DNA of 64,000 nt, from positions 62,001-126,000 of the forward strand of contig BBMT01000003.1 of assembly GCA_000755425.1 (NCBI GenBank). The letters run 5' to 3'. The translations under genes were made by a program, and so were the position numbers. This document shows, one piece after another, positions 9,605 to 19,055 of the stretch. Every line of letters begins with the position of its first letter. The first letter of the stretch is position 1. The notes under the pieces were generated by a model, which was given only the letters and a program-made list of their open reading frames with translations, ran no database searches and was not told the DNA's origin. The DNA comes from Vibrio maritimus. GTDB lineage: Bacteria; Pseudomonadota; Gammaproteobacteria; Enterobacterales; Vibrionaceae.

Positions 9605-10833
9605 GATGCAAAATGAGTCGTGCTCTTCTTCCTTGCTGACAACACTTGCTTATAGTACTGCTTATAATTGCATTCTCCAATAGCTTTAACCATTGGATCG
9701 CTCAAAATTAATCCTTTATAAGTATATGGTTTTGTCGGGGTTATTTGCTGATACGTCATGGGCACGTAACAATCTGGGTCATCACTATATAAGTTGACGG
9801 ATTGAAAGAAGTACAACAGGGCAGGTTGCTCCGTAATGACGTATACACCCTTCATGCCTACCTGTTTCATGAACAGAGCGATGTGTTTGATAGATAGATA
9901 TAAAATCGTATTCAAGCGACTTGTAGAGCCACTGACGGCCATCCTAATCAGCTCACAGCAGTCATGACCAAGCGCTAGGCTTTGTGAAAATGATTGATCG
10001 AGCTGTAGCGGTGTTGACAGCTCGAGGCGGTTTGATAACGAGCCATCAAACATTCCAGAACTCTCCAATGTTCTGATGTTTCTATCGCTCAATGAGACCT
10101 TCCAATTGTCCGATTGGAAAAATGGTGCAAACGCTAGCCAATCGTCTTTTTTGTTCCAGCGTTGGATCTTCGCAGATGAGAGTAGGGTCTTTCTGCCGTG
10201 CTCGTCGCATTGGTAAAGGATAAAATGCTCACCTTGAGCAGATAAATCCAGCTCACTTAGCATTTCATACCAGTGCTGCTGCTTCACGAAGGTTTCCAAA
10301 TTCATCAGAGCATTAGCGTTGGAGAGCCTCAGAGGTTGAACGGAGAAATGCGTCAGAAATTTCCTGCAATCTACCTCGATGTTCTGCACGAGTTCAGCGT
10401 GAAATCCGTTATCTAACTCAACCTTGGCTAAGATGTTCACTTCTTCATCAAGTGCTGTTTTCTCAACCGGTTGAGCGTCTAGCATGAGTATGAAGCGTTG
10501 ATACTCAGCCCAAAAAGGCAGTAACCCTCCAAACAGTGACTGAGACTGCTGCTCAATATAACGATAGAAGTTTGGCACACCAAATAGCTCAGTGCTTGTT
10601 ATCAATATTGCCATGCTTTCAGATTGATACTGGCTATCTAAATTCCCGCTAGAACAAGAAGATAGCTCAGAATTAACAAGTTGCTCGCTTCTTTTATTGA
10701 TAATAATCTCAAATATTTCTCTCTCACCAGTCGTCTCAATATAATTGTGGACTTCACGTAATAGAGCCTCCTTATTATCGACGATGGACGGTAAGTGCGC
10801 GTGCTGTGTATCAATGATATAAAAATCAGACAT
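9589..10833 (-). CDS. luxM: LuxM/AinS-family acyl-homoserine-lactone synthase
   Basis: This 414-residue soluble protein immediately precedes and overlaps luxN, as in the luxMN operon. LuxM/AinS enzymes make acyl-homoserine-lactone autoinducers and are unrelated in sequence to LuxI; V. harveyi LuxM makes 3-hydroxybutanoyl-homoserine lactone. The start is well defined: AGAGGAAA precedes the ATG at 10833 by a few bases. The call rests on overall resemblance plus the LuxN partner; the acyl chain made here cannot be read from sequence. The conserved-looking C-terminal half includes LGHDCCELIRMAVSGS and LFMKQVGMKGVYVITE. The frame is intact, unlike luxN. Confidence 0.83.
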   Translation of the reverse strand: MSDFYIIDTQHAHLPSIVDNKEALLREVHNYIETTGEREIFEIIINKRSEQLVNSELSSCSSGNLDSQYQSESMAILITSTELFGVPNFYRYIEQQSQSLFGGLLPFWAEYQRFILMLDAQPVEKTALDEEVNILAKVELDNGFHAELVQNIEVDCRKFLTHFSVQPLRLSNANALMNLETFVKQQHWYEMLSELDLSAQGEHFILYQCDEHGRKTLLSSAKIQRWNKKDDWLAFAPFFQSDNWKVSLSDRNIRTLESSGMFDGSLSNRLELSTPLQLDQSFSQSLALGHDCCELIRMAVSGSTSRLNTILYLSIKHIALFMKQVGMKGVYVITEQPALLYFFQSVNLYSDDPDCYVPMTYQQITPTKPYTYKGLILSDPMVKAIGECNYKQYYKQVLSARKKSTTHFASCLKF

Positions 10834-11014
10834 GTTATTTCCTCTTTTGTGATTAACAGAGGAAAGTGTATGAAATTAGTTACAAATCTATTGAGAGTAC
10901 GGTGTTTAATATGGCTATTGGAGGGTAAATTTTTGCTGGGTATTATGATGGGGAATACATATCGGTGTGGTATCGGCGTAATCTATGACTAAAAAAGGTG
11001 AGCTCGCGCCGATG

Positions 11015-11043
11015 AAAAAAGCGAACCAAAAATGGTTCGCTTA
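11015..11043 (-). terminator. Intrinsic terminator after the glucosidase gene
   Basis: Read on the minus strand, AAGCGAACCA pairs with TGGTTCGCTT, followed by TTTTTT. It ends the glucosidase transcript before the luxM promoter region. Confidence 0.85.
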
Positions 11044-11065
11044 ATAACTATCTGATGTATATAGA

Positions 11066-12748
11066 TTAAATCTCAACAACAAGCGCTTGATATGGTTTGA
11101 GCTCTATATTGTGCATTGAGCTTAATGAATCAGGATAATTGTTGATAACCATTTGCTTTACACTGTACGGGTAAGTTCGCTGAACAGGTTGAGGGGTGAA
11201 GTTCGCGATCGTGAGTAGAGATTTGCCATCGATTGAGCGAATGTAGGCGTACACTTCACCATCTTGAGGGTCGAGTAAAGTGTGGTCGCCGTACACAATC
11301 ACTTTGCCAAACTCGTCGCTCTTACGCAGGCCGATCAGCTGGCGGTAATGGTGATAGATCGAAGAATCATCGTTTACCGCTTGCTCTGCATTGATATCGA
11401 CGTAGTTCTCGTTCACTGGCAGCCAAGGTGTACCGGTTGTGAAACCTGCATGTTCGCTGTTATCCCATTGAACGGGCACTCGAGCATGGTCACGAGAGAA
11501 ATCGTTCAGAAAGGAAATGGCATCCTCATTGGATATACCGCGCTGCTGCATTTTTTGGTAATGGAACTTCGCCATTAAGTCGTTAAACTCTTCAATGTTG
11601 TTGAAGTGTTTGTTGGTCATCCCGATTTCTTCACCTTGATAGATATACGGAGTACCACTCATCATATGTAGAACAGTACCGAGCATCTTTGCGCTGATCA
11701 CTCGATATTCAGGTGAGTCTGAACCATAGCGAGATACAGTTCTAGGCTGGTCGTGGTTGCTCCAGTAGAGGCTATTCCAGCCCTTCTGATACAAGTCTTC
11801 TTGCCAGCGAGACATGATCTCTTTGTACTGAACCAAATCAAAGTCTTTCTTCACAGCGTTGTGCTCTTCACGGTCAATACTGACGTGTTCGAACTGAAAG
11901 ATCATGCTGATTTCATTACGAGCTGGATGTGAGTAGTAGCGGCCATCGAGTGTGGTGGTGAATGGTGTTTCGCCAACGGTAAGTACGTCGTAGTGCTTCA
12001 GTACCTTTTCATGCATTTCTCTAAGGTATTGGTGAGCCAATAGGTTGTTTGACCAATGTTCCCAACCGGCAACACCAGAATCAAAAATAGTGGCGTCTGG
12101 GAAATCCGACGGCTTGCCTATCATGTTGATGACATCCATTCGAAAACCACCCAGGCCTTTTTTAAGCCAGAAGTGCATCATGTCGTAGATAGCCTCTCTG
12201 ACTTCCGGGTTTGCCCAGTTTAAGTCTGGTTGTTTGTTACTAAATAGGTGCAGGTAATATTGACCTGTTGCTTCATCTAGAGTCCATGCTTTGGGCTTGA
12301 AGAAGGATTCCCAATTGTTGGGCTCACTGCCATCCTCTTTAGGATCTTTCCAGATGTACCAATCGCGTTTTGGATTATCTTTGCTGCTTTTGGATTCAAT
12401 GAACCAAGGATGTTCATCTGAGGTGTGATTGACCACTAAATCCATGACGATCTTTATGCCTCGTCTATCAGCCTCTTTTAAAAGCGCTTCCATATCGGCC
12501 ATGGTGCCAAACTCTGGGGCGATCTCTCGATAACCAGAGATGTCGTAGCCGTTGTCATCCATGGGCGACTTGTAAACAGGACTCAGCCAAATCACATTGG
12601 CGCCTAGTCCTTGGATATAATCTAGCTTTTCAATAATTCCAGGAATATCTCCGATACCGTCACCATTGGCGTCATTGAAACTTCTCGGATAAATTTGATA
12701 AACCACGGCGTCATGCCACCAACGTTGCTCCAGTTGTTCCGTACTCAT
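11066..12748 (-). CDS. malL: GH13 alpha-glucosidase (oligo-1,6-glucosidase type)
   Basis: This 560-residue cytoplasmic enzyme hydrolyses short alpha-glucosides. The GH13 residues are visible: nucleophile Asp205 in GGFRMDVINMIG, acid/base Glu260 in TVGETP and Asp333 in SNHDQPR. The residue after the nucleophile is Val, which in GH13_31 enzymes goes with alpha-1,6 (isomaltose-type) specificity, whereas Thr/Ala goes with alpha-1,4. There is no signal peptide. It lies 32 bases downstream of the LacI regulator gene and opposite the aglEFGK-type importer, so it probably splits imported isomaltose, palatinose or trehalulose-like sugars. Trehalose-6-phosphate hydrolase is a less likely alternative because no PTS gene is adjacent. 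Confidence 0.85.
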   Translation of the reverse strand: MSTEQLEQRWWHDAVVYQIYPRSFNDANGDGIGDIPGIIEKLDYIQGLGANVIWLSPVYKSPMDDNGYDISGYREIAPEFGTMADMEALLKEADRRGIKIVMDLVVNHTSDEHPWFIESKSSKDNPKRDWYIWKDPKEDGSEPNNWESFFKPKAWTLDEATGQYYLHLFSNKQPDLNWANPEVREAIYDMMHFWLKKGLGGFRMDVINMIGKPSDFPDATIFDSGVAGWEHWSNNLLAHQYLREMHEKVLKHYDVLTVGETPFTTTLDGRYYSHPARNEISMIFQFEHVSIDREEHNAVKKDFDLVQYKEIMSRWQEDLYQKGWNSLYWSNHDQPRTVSRYGSDSPEYRVISAKMLGTVLHMMSGTPYIYQGEEIGMTNKHFNNIEEFNDLMAKFHYQKMQQRGISNEDAISFLNDFSRDHARVPVQWDNSEHAGFTTGTPWLPVNENYVDINAEQAVNDDSSIYHHYRQLIGLRKSDEFGKVIVYGDHTLLDPQDGEVYAYIRSIDGKSLLTIANFTPQPVQRTYPYSVKQMVINNYPDSLSSMHNIELKPYQALVVEI

Positions 12749-12780
12749 GGAAGTGTTCTCCTTAGCAAGTGAGGTAAGTT

Positions 12781-13800
12781 CTAACTGCTGCTGCGAATGA
12801 TAAGCTCCGTATCCAGCTGAATAGATTCGTAGGGTAGTTGGCCAAGCGCCATCTGCGCAGCGATTTGGCCTTTTTTTGCAATAGGTTGTTGAACGGTTGT
12901 TAGTCCGGACTCGGCGGCTTGTGGAATGCCGTCGAAGCCAACAATTCGAATCGATAGGTCGAGCTCTTGTGATACCGCGAGCGCGGCGAGGGCGATTTTG
13001 TCACTCATGCAAAGCAGAACATCGACTTTTTTGGGCGCCGTTAGTGTGCCTCGTAGCATGGTTTTTAGACTGGTTTCTTCCAGATCGTGAATTTGCCAAA
13101 TGTTCTCATTCGACAGTGCAATTTGGTTTTCTTCTAACGCTTGCTTGTAGCCTTCGAAGCGGCAGCGTGAAACCGATTCTTCACTGGAATAAAGGTTATC
13201 AAGGTTGGCCAGTGAAAGGGATGTCGACGGTTCTAGCCTGAGCCCCAAAATCAGCACATTGTCGCTCGGGCCGTGAATAGCGTGTTTGGCTATATCGTAG
13301 CTCGCTTTGTGGTTATCGATATTGATAGATGGAATATCCGGTATTGAAAAATCGACTGCGACGACAGGCTTATGTTGTCTCAATATCAGATCAACAATGC
13401 TGGCATCAACGGGCTTGCCATAGACGATAAAGCTATCGGGAATCGTCTCAACTTGAGTGTTTTGGTAGTTCTCTTTGCTCGGAGGGAGCAACAACATATT
13501 CACATGCGCTTCATCCAACGCTTTTGATACGCCGGCTAAAAACTCGGTCGCCACAGGATCAGTAAAGTTGTACGCCAAATTGTCCGCCAGCAGTACGCCA
13601 ATCACACCCGTTTTTCCCGTGCGTAAGCTACGTGCTGTGCTGCTTGGTCCTGTGTAGCCAAGCTTTTCACACTCTTGCAGAATGTTTTCTCTTAGCCCCG
13701 TAGAGAGTTGGCTGGGGCGATTGAAGGCATTTGAGACAGTCGCCGTTGATACACCCAGATGTGCTGCTACCGTTTTGAGAGTGGGCTTCTTGCGCTGCAT
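12781..13800 (-). CDS. aglR: LacI-family regulator of the alpha-glucoside locus (AglR-like)
   Basis: This 339-residue protein has an N-terminal LacI helix-turn-helix (PTLKTVAAHLGVSTATVSNAFN, residues 6-27) and a hinge (ARSLRTGKTGVIGVLL). A periplasmic-binding-like sugar domain follows, with VGFDGIPQA near the end. It heads a minus-strand unit with the GH13 gene and is divergent from the importer genes. Two LacI-type palindromes lie in the shared intergenic region. The expected role is repression relieved by an alpha-glucoside. The aglR name is by locus analogy with Sinorhizobium. Confidence 0.82.
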   Translation of the reverse strand: MQRKKPTLKTVAAHLGVSTATVSNAFNRPSQLSTGLRENILQECEKLGYTGPSSTARSLRTGKTGVIGVLLADNLAYNFTDPVATEFLAGVSKALDEAHVNMLLLPPSKENYQNTQVETIPDSFIVYGKPVDASIVDLILRQHKPVVAVDFSIPDIPSINIDNHKASYDIAKHAIHGPSDNVLILGLRLEPSTSLSLANLDNLYSSEESVSRCRFEGYKQALEENQIALSNENIWQIHDLEETSLKTMLRGTLTAPKKVDVLLCMSDKIALAALAVSQELDLSIRIVGFDGIPQAAESGLTTVQQPIAKKGQIAAQMALGQLPYESIQLDTELIIRSSS

Positions 13801-13851
13801 AGCAATCCCTAATAGCTATTGGTCAATAATGACGAACGATTTCTACTAATT

Positions 13852-13865
13852 CTAAAACGATTAAG
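13852..13865. promoter_or_regulatory. Candidate LacI/AglR operator 1
   Basis: CTAAAACGATTAAG has the central CG of LacI-family operators and matches the second candidate at 14018 in 12 of 14 positions. It lies about 50 bases upstream of the regulator start. Confidence 0.45.
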
Positions 13866-14017
13866 AAGGATTGGAAGTGCGAGTTTTTGGACAAACTAAA
13901 TAGTTTGATCTTCGTCATCTTATTGAAAGTGTTGCTGCATAAAACATGATCGATGACACAAGAACTGGTTAGAAACTGGTCGAAATGTCAATAAGGTTTT
14001 AAGGTAGTTAATACTGG

Positions 14018-14031
14018 CTTAACCGATTAAG
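14018..14031. promoter_or_regulatory. Candidate LacI/AglR operator 2
   Basis: CTTAACCGATTAAG is palindromic at 12 of 14 positions around a central CG. It lies about 85 bases before the binding-protein gene. Together with the site at 13852 it could control both divergent units. I saw no convincing -35/-10 pair in the rest of the 13801-14114 intergenic region. Confidence 0.5.
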
Positions 14032-14114
14032 TTGTTTAGTTGTATGTGCAGTAATCAGAAAAGCCAATGACCTAAAAGACAAATAAAAGTATCTAAATAC
14101 ATGGAGTCTTGCTG

Positions 14115-15467
14115 ATGAAAACCTCCCTACTTGCTAGTGCCATCGCTGTAACCATTTCTACCTCTGCTGTTTTTGCCGCTGATCTAAAATTCGCACCAGG
14201 CGAAGATGCCCGTTTCAACTGGCAAAGCTATGAAGCGCTCAAAAACATGGATCTAAAAGGTGAAACTGTCACCATCTTTGGTCCTTGGCTGACTGAAGAT
14301 AAAGAGCTTGTTGAGAGCGTTATCGCTTACTTTGAAGCTGCAACCGGTGCCAAGGTGAACTACTCTGGTTCAGATTCTTTTGAGCAACAAATTGCCATTG
14401 ATGTTCAAGCGGGGAGCGCCCCAAATATCGCTATCTTCCCACAACCTGGCTTGGCCGCCGATTTGGCGTCAAAAGGTTTTCTTACCCCATTGGATCCAAC
14501 AATGGGTGAATGGATAAATGATAATTACGCTGCGGGTTCATCCTGGGTCGATCTAGGCACATTTGCAGGAAAAGATGGTAAAGACCATCTGTACGGATTT
14601 TTCTATAAGGTCGACCTGAAGTCGTTGGTTTGGTACGTACCTGAGAACTTTGAAGATGTGGGCTACGAAGTGCCACAAACGATGGAAGAGCTGAAAGCGT
14701 TGACCGAGCAAATCGTGGAAGATGGCGAGACACCTTGGTGTATCGGTCTAGGCTCGGGCGGTGCAACGGGTTGGCCGGCAACGGACTGGGTAGAAGATAT
14801 GATGCTTCGTACTCAATCGCCATCTGATTATGACAAGTGGACGACAAACGAGCTTAAATTCAATGATCCGAAAGTCGTTGGCGCGATTGAAGAATTCGGT
14901 TGGTTTGCACGCAACGATAAGTTTGTTGATGGTGGTGCACGCGCTGTTGCAGCAACGGATTTCCGTGACTCGCCAAAAGGTCTGTTTACTTCACCTGCTA
15001 AGTGTTATCTGCATCGTCAAGCATCATTCATTCCGAGCTTCTTCCCTGAAGGCACCGAGCTGGGAGCCGATGTCGACTTCTTCTATTTCCCTGCTTATGA
15101 ATCAAAAGATTTAGGTAAACCGGTATTGGGTGCGGGCACCATGTGGAGTATCACCAAAGACTCAAAAGCAGCGAGAGCGTTTATGTCTTTCTTACAGTCT
15201 CCAATAGCTCACGAAATTTGGATGGCACAATCGGGTTTCTTAACGCCACATAAAGGTGTGAACATCGATGCCTATGGTAACGAAACGCTCAAGAAACAAG
15301 GTGAGATCTTACTCGACGCGACGACGTTCCGCTTCGATGGCTCTGATTTGATGCCAGGTAAGATTGGTGCAGGTGCATTCTGGACAGGAATGGTCGACTA
15401 CAGCGGCGGCAAGCCAGCCGAAGATGTGGCGAACGATATCCAGAAAACATGGGATGCACTTAAGTAA
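14115..15467 (+). CDS. aglE: Alpha-glucoside ABC importer, periplasmic binding protein (AglE-like)
   Basis: This solute-binding protein of about 450 residues captures sugar in the periplasm for the AglFGK importer. The signal peptide is clear (KTSLLASAIAVTIST, cleaved after AVFA near residue 21). The mature part is a type I sugar-binding protein with WATDWVEDM-like and TSPAKCYLHRQASF segments. A TTG at 14109 is in frame, but the ATG at 14115 lies nine bases from GGAG and starts the signal peptide directly. It is first of four co-directional genes with one terminator at the end. Family and order match aglE of the Sinorhizobium aglEFGAK locus. Confidence 0.8.
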   Translation: MKTSLLASAIAVTISTSAVFAADLKFAPGEDARFNWQSYEALKNMDLKGETVTIFGPWLTEDKELVESVIAYFEAATGAKVNYSGSDSFEQQIAIDVQAGSAPNIAIFPQPGLAADLASKGFLTPLDPTMGEWINDNYAAGSSWVDLGTFAGKDGKDHLYGFFYKVDLKSLVWYVPENFEDVGYEVPQTMEELKALTEQIVEDGETPWCIGLGSGGATGWPATDWVEDMMLRTQSPSDYDKWTTNELKFNDPKVVGAIEEFGWFARNDKFVDGGARAVAATDFRDSPKGLFTSPAKCYLHRQASFIPSFFPEGTELGADVDFFYFPAYESKDLGKPVLGAGTMWSITKDSKAARAFMSFLQSPIAHEIWMAQSGFLTPHKGVNIDAYGNETLKKQGEILLDATTFRFDGSDLMPGKIGAGAFWTGMVDYSGGKPAEDVANDIQKTWDALK

Positions 15468-15566
15468 TAAGGCCCTTTAACGTGATGTCGATAGGCGCCG
15501 TTGTTCTCGCGTCTATCGATGTTCACATTTCACACCTTTGTTAGGCATTTATTGAGCGAGGTAGTG

Positions 15567-16576
15567 ATGGAACAGCTTTATTCCTCTCTATTTATCATGG
15601 TGTTGGGCGTCGCTAGCTGCGTTGTCTATTTTGTTGGCAGTAATTTTCTGCTCACCCTTATTTTTCCAACCAGACATGTTTCCAACCAAACCATGGCCAA
15701 GAACCTGAGGCGCGCAGCGGCGATTCGACCGTGGTTGTTTTTAGGCCCAGCATTGGCATTCTTAGTGCTTTACCTCATCTACCCGGTTTTTGAGTCTTTG
15801 TATCTATCGCTGCATGACCGAAATGGGGATAAATTCGTTGGCGTAAGCAATTACACCTGGCTGTTTAAGGATCCTGAGTTTAGAGAGTCTCTGTTCAATA
15901 ACTTGCTGTGGTTGCTTGTCGTACCGGCCGCATCAACGTTTTTCGGTCTCGTCATCGCTGCTCTTACCGACAGAGTGAGTTGGGGAAACATAGCTAAAAG
16001 TCTGGTCTTCATGCCGATGGCAATCTCCTTTATTGGTGCATCGATCATTTGGAAGTTCGTCTATGACTATCGTGCGCCAGGCTCTGAGCAGATTGGCATC
16101 CTCAATGCCATTGTCGAAGCCTTTGGAGGGACGGCACAAGCCTGGATAACCATTCCTTTTTGGAACAACTTCTTTTTAATGGTGATCTTGATTTGGATTC
16201 AGACTGGTTTTGCAATGGTCATTCTTGCTGCAGCGCTTCGAGGCGTGCCCGAGGAGACGGTGGAAGCCGCCATTCTTGATGGTGCGAATGGTGTGCAGAT
16301 CTTCTTCAAGATTTTGATCCCGCAAATATGGGGAACCATCGCCGTAGTATGGACGACGATCACCATCTTAGTACTTAAGGTTTTCGATATTGTGCTAGCA
16401 ATGACAAACGGTCAATGGAGTACTCAGGTGCTTGCAAACATGATGTTTGACTGGATGTTTAGAGGCGGCGGTGACTTTGGGCGTGGTGCGGCGATTGCTG
16501 TAATCATCATGTTGCGGTGATTCCCGTTATGGTTTGGAACATGCGTCAAGCTAGTGCACAGATGGAGGATCGATAA
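15567..16576 (+). CDS. aglF: Alpha-glucoside ABC importer permease (AglF-like; one frame break)
   Basis: This MalF-type inner-membrane permease has an N-terminal hydrophobic pair, then the core starting RPWLFLGPALAFLVLYLIYPVFESL. It carries the EAA loop EAAILDGANGVQIFFKILIP that docks on the ATPase. The ATG at 15567 has GAGG upstream; an earlier in-frame start at 15501 lacks one. The frame breaks near 16514: one G is missing, so that ATGTTGCGGTG should read ATGTTGGCGGTG. The corrected protein ends NMRQASAQMEDR, and its TAA overlaps the ATG of the next permease. Confidence 0.8.
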
Positions 16577-17775
16577 TGACGACTAAAGTTGCAGCGCCTT
16601 CATCGACAGAGTCACCAAACGCTAAGTTTAGTATCAGCCGACTTCGTCGCTCACCGTTGACGATTCTGGTGCATTTATCTGTATTGTTAATCGTTATCCT
16701 CTGGACGCTTCCTACAGCGGGCCTGCTTATTTCGTCCTTTAGAGATAAAGACCAGCTAGCTCTATCAGGCTGGTGGACTTCATTAACGGCATCAGAGCAA
16801 AATCTAGTGGCTCGTACGGATAACCCGGATACGCAAGTAAAATCAGGGGATGTTTATGTGCTTTCGGGGCAGTTATTGGTAAACGACGCACCGACAGAGA
16901 TCATGGCGTTTGGTTTTTCGTCTCGAGAGCCGACTAAGTTCTTGCCAGGTGACGTCGCAGAGATGCGTAAAGGCGGAAAACTGACGGTTAGCGAAGATGG
17001 TCACTACAAGATGACCTCGCCAGAGCCTTTTACCGGTAAACGCGGCAAACGCATTTTCTACACTGCCGTTGTCCCGCCAAAGTTTGGTTTAGACAACTAC
17101 CGTGAGGTATTAACGGCAGAAGGGATAGGGCGTTCGTTTATTAATTCTCTGACGGTCACCATACCCGCCACTATTATACCGATCCTTATTGCGGCTTATG
17201 CGGCCTACGCTTTGTCGTGGATGAAGATGCCGGGGCGAAATCTATTGATCGCGCTGGTCGTTGGTCTACTCGTGGTGCCATTGCAGATGTCATTAATCCC
17301 ACTGCTCAGGCTCTACAACGATATCGGTGCCTTCTTTGGTGTGGGGGCAAAAACCTACCTGGGAATATGGCTTGCGCACACCGGCTTTGGTTTGCCGTTG
17401 GCGATTTATTTGCTGCGCAATTATATCTCCAGCCTACCTCGAGAAATCATTGAATCGGCCAAAGTCGATGGTGCGACGGATTTTGAAATTTTCATGCGAA
17501 TCGTTCTACCACTGTCGTTTCCCGCTTTGGCGTCGTTCGCCATTTTCCAGTTCCTATGGGTGTGGAATGACTTGCTTGTGGCCACAGTTTTCTTAGGAAC
17601 AGGAGAAGAACATATGGTGCTGACGGCGCGTTTGCGTGAGCTGTTGGGATCTCGAGGTGGTAACTGGGAGATTTTGACTGCGTCGGCGTTCGTTTCAATC
17701 GCGGTGCCGTTATGTGTGTTCTTTGTGCTGCAACGATATTTAGTTCGTGGGCTACTTTCTGGTTCTGTTAAATAA
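16576..17775 (+). CDS. aglG: Alpha-glucoside ABC importer permease (AglG-like)
   Basis: This 399-residue MalG-type permease has one membrane segment near residues 28-53 (LTILVHLSVLLIVILWTLPTAGLLISSFRD in part). A periplasmic insertion of about 120 residues follows, then the remaining segments. The EAA motif is ESAKVDGATDFEIFMRIVLPLS. A large loop after the first segment is typical of AglG rather than MalG. It overlaps the preceding permease stop codon, implying translational coupling. Confidence 0.8.
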   Translation: MTTKVAAPSSTESPNAKFSISRLRRSPLTILVHLSVLLIVILWTLPTAGLLISSFRDKDQLALSGWWTSLTASEQNLVARTDNPDTQVKSGDVYVLSGQLLVNDAPTEIMAFGFSSREPTKFLPGDVAEMRKGGKLTVSEDGHYKMTSPEPFTGKRGKRIFYTAVVPPKFGLDNYREVLTAEGIGRSFINSLTVTIPATIIPILIAAYAAYALSWMKMPGRNLLIALVVGLLVVPLQMSLIPLLRLYNDIGAFFGVGAKTYLGIWLAHTGFGLPLAIYLLRNYISSLPREIIESAKVDGATDFEIFMRIVLPLSFPALASFAIFQFLWVWNDLLVATVFLGTGEEHMVLTARLRELLGSRGGNWEILTASAFVSIAVPLCVFFVLQRYLVRGLLSGSVK

Positions 17776-17815
17776 ACAGTACCTGATTCAACGATGTGAC
17801 TGATTCTAAGAAGAG

Positions 17816-18916
17816 ATGAGTGAAATGACAGGATTATCTTTAACAAACGTCAAAAAATCATACGGTGAAACTCAGGTGCTGCAAGGGATTGACCTCGATA
17901 TTAAGCAAGGGGAGTTTATCGTGTTCGTTGGCCCATCGGGCTGCGGCAAATCGACACTATTGCGAATGATTGCAGGGCTTGAAGATATAACTTCTGGAGA
18001 AGTTTGTATCGAAGGCGCTAGGGTGAATGAGCTGCCTGCAGCGATGCGCGGTATTGCCATGGTATTCCAAACCTATGCGCTATATCCACACATGACCGTG
18101 TACGACAATATGGCGTTTGCAATGCGTATTGCCAAAGAGTCCAAGGACGCCATTCACGAACGAGTGATGGAAGCGGCGCGCATGCTCCAGCTTGAACCTT
18201 ATTTGGATCGTCTGCCAAAAGCGCTCTCTGGTGGTCAAAGGCAGCGTGTGGCGATTGGTCGAGCCATTGTTAGGCAACCTAAGGTGTTCTTATTTGATGA
18301 ACCATTGTCTAACTTAGATGCGGCGCTGCGTGTTCAAACCCGAATTGAAATTGCTAACCTCAAAGAGGCGCTCACTGAAACTACTATGATCTACGTGACG
18401 CACGACCAGGTTGAAGCGATGACATTAGCAGACCGAATTGTTGTGCTCTCAGCTGGTCGTATTGAGCAAGTGGGTACGCCGCTAGAACTCTATACCGATC
18501 CAGCGAATGTTTTTGTTGCTCAGTTCATCGGCTCTCCAGCAATGAACATCAGCAAAGCACGAATGGAGAAAGCGGGTGAAACATCGCTCGTGACCGCAGA
18601 AAGCGGTCTTAACATAGAAGTGCCTGTATGCTCCGAGGAGTCTCTAGCTGGCACCGAGCTGCAACTTGGTATTCGCCCTGAAGATTTTCTCGTTGCTGAG
18701 CCTGCGGATGCATTGATGTCGGGTAAGGTGCTGTTTGTCGAGTCGTTGGGTGAAGTCACGTTACTTCATGTCAAAGTAGAAGGGCATGACGAAGCCGTTG
18801 TGGCCAAGCTTCCTGGCATATTGGATTTCCATAAGGGAGAAAAAATTTATTTGAAAGCAGAGCCAGAGAAGATCCACCTGTTTAATCGCGAGGGGGTTTC
18901 GCTCAAACACCTGTAA
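17816..18916 (+). CDS. aglK: Alpha-glucoside ABC importer ATPase (AglK/MalK-like)
   Basis: This 366-residue ATPase powers the importer. It has Walker A GPSGCGKST (39-47), Q-loop VFQTYALYPH, signature LSGGQRQRV (137-145), Walker B VFLFDEPLSNLD and switch His in VTHDQVEAM. The C-terminal TOBE/regulatory domain (IRPEDFLV) is of the MalK type. It is the last gene before a strong terminator. Energising ATPases of this class are sometimes shared by several sugar importers. Confidence 0.85.
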   Translation: MSEMTGLSLTNVKKSYGETQVLQGIDLDIKQGEFIVFVGPSGCGKSTLLRMIAGLEDITSGEVCIEGARVNELPAAMRGIAMVFQTYALYPHMTVYDNMAFAMRIAKESKDAIHERVMEAARMLQLEPYLDRLPKALSGGQRQRVAIGRAIVRQPKVFLFDEPLSNLDAALRVQTRIEIANLKEALTETTMIYVTHDQVEAMTLADRIVVLSAGRIEQVGTPLELYTDPANVFVAQFIGSPAMNISKARMEKAGETSLVTAESGLNIEVPVCSEESLAGTELQLGIRPEDFLVAEPADALMSGKVLFVESLGEVTLLHVKVEGHDEAVVAKLPGILDFHKGEKIYLKAEPEKIHLFNREGVSLKHL

Positions 18917-18936
18917 GCCAGTTTTCCTTCACAATA

Positions 18937-18964
18937 AAGCTCTCGTATTCCCGAGAGCTTTTTG
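18937..18964 (+). terminator. Intrinsic terminator after aglK
   Basis: AAGCTCTCG and CGAGAGCTT form a perfect stem with a six-base loop, followed by TTT. It closes the importer unit. Confidence 0.8.
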
Positions 18965-19055
18965 GTTTCAGGCTGAGAACTGAATATTGCTAACATCTTG
19001 GCGGCAAATAGCATACTATACACGCCCTTTACCCAGCACTGAGCCACTCATTGTA

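Noticed and set aside
10834..11014. LuxR/HapR-type binding site upstream of luxM
   Set aside because: I saw no convincing match to the known dyad in the luxM upstream region.
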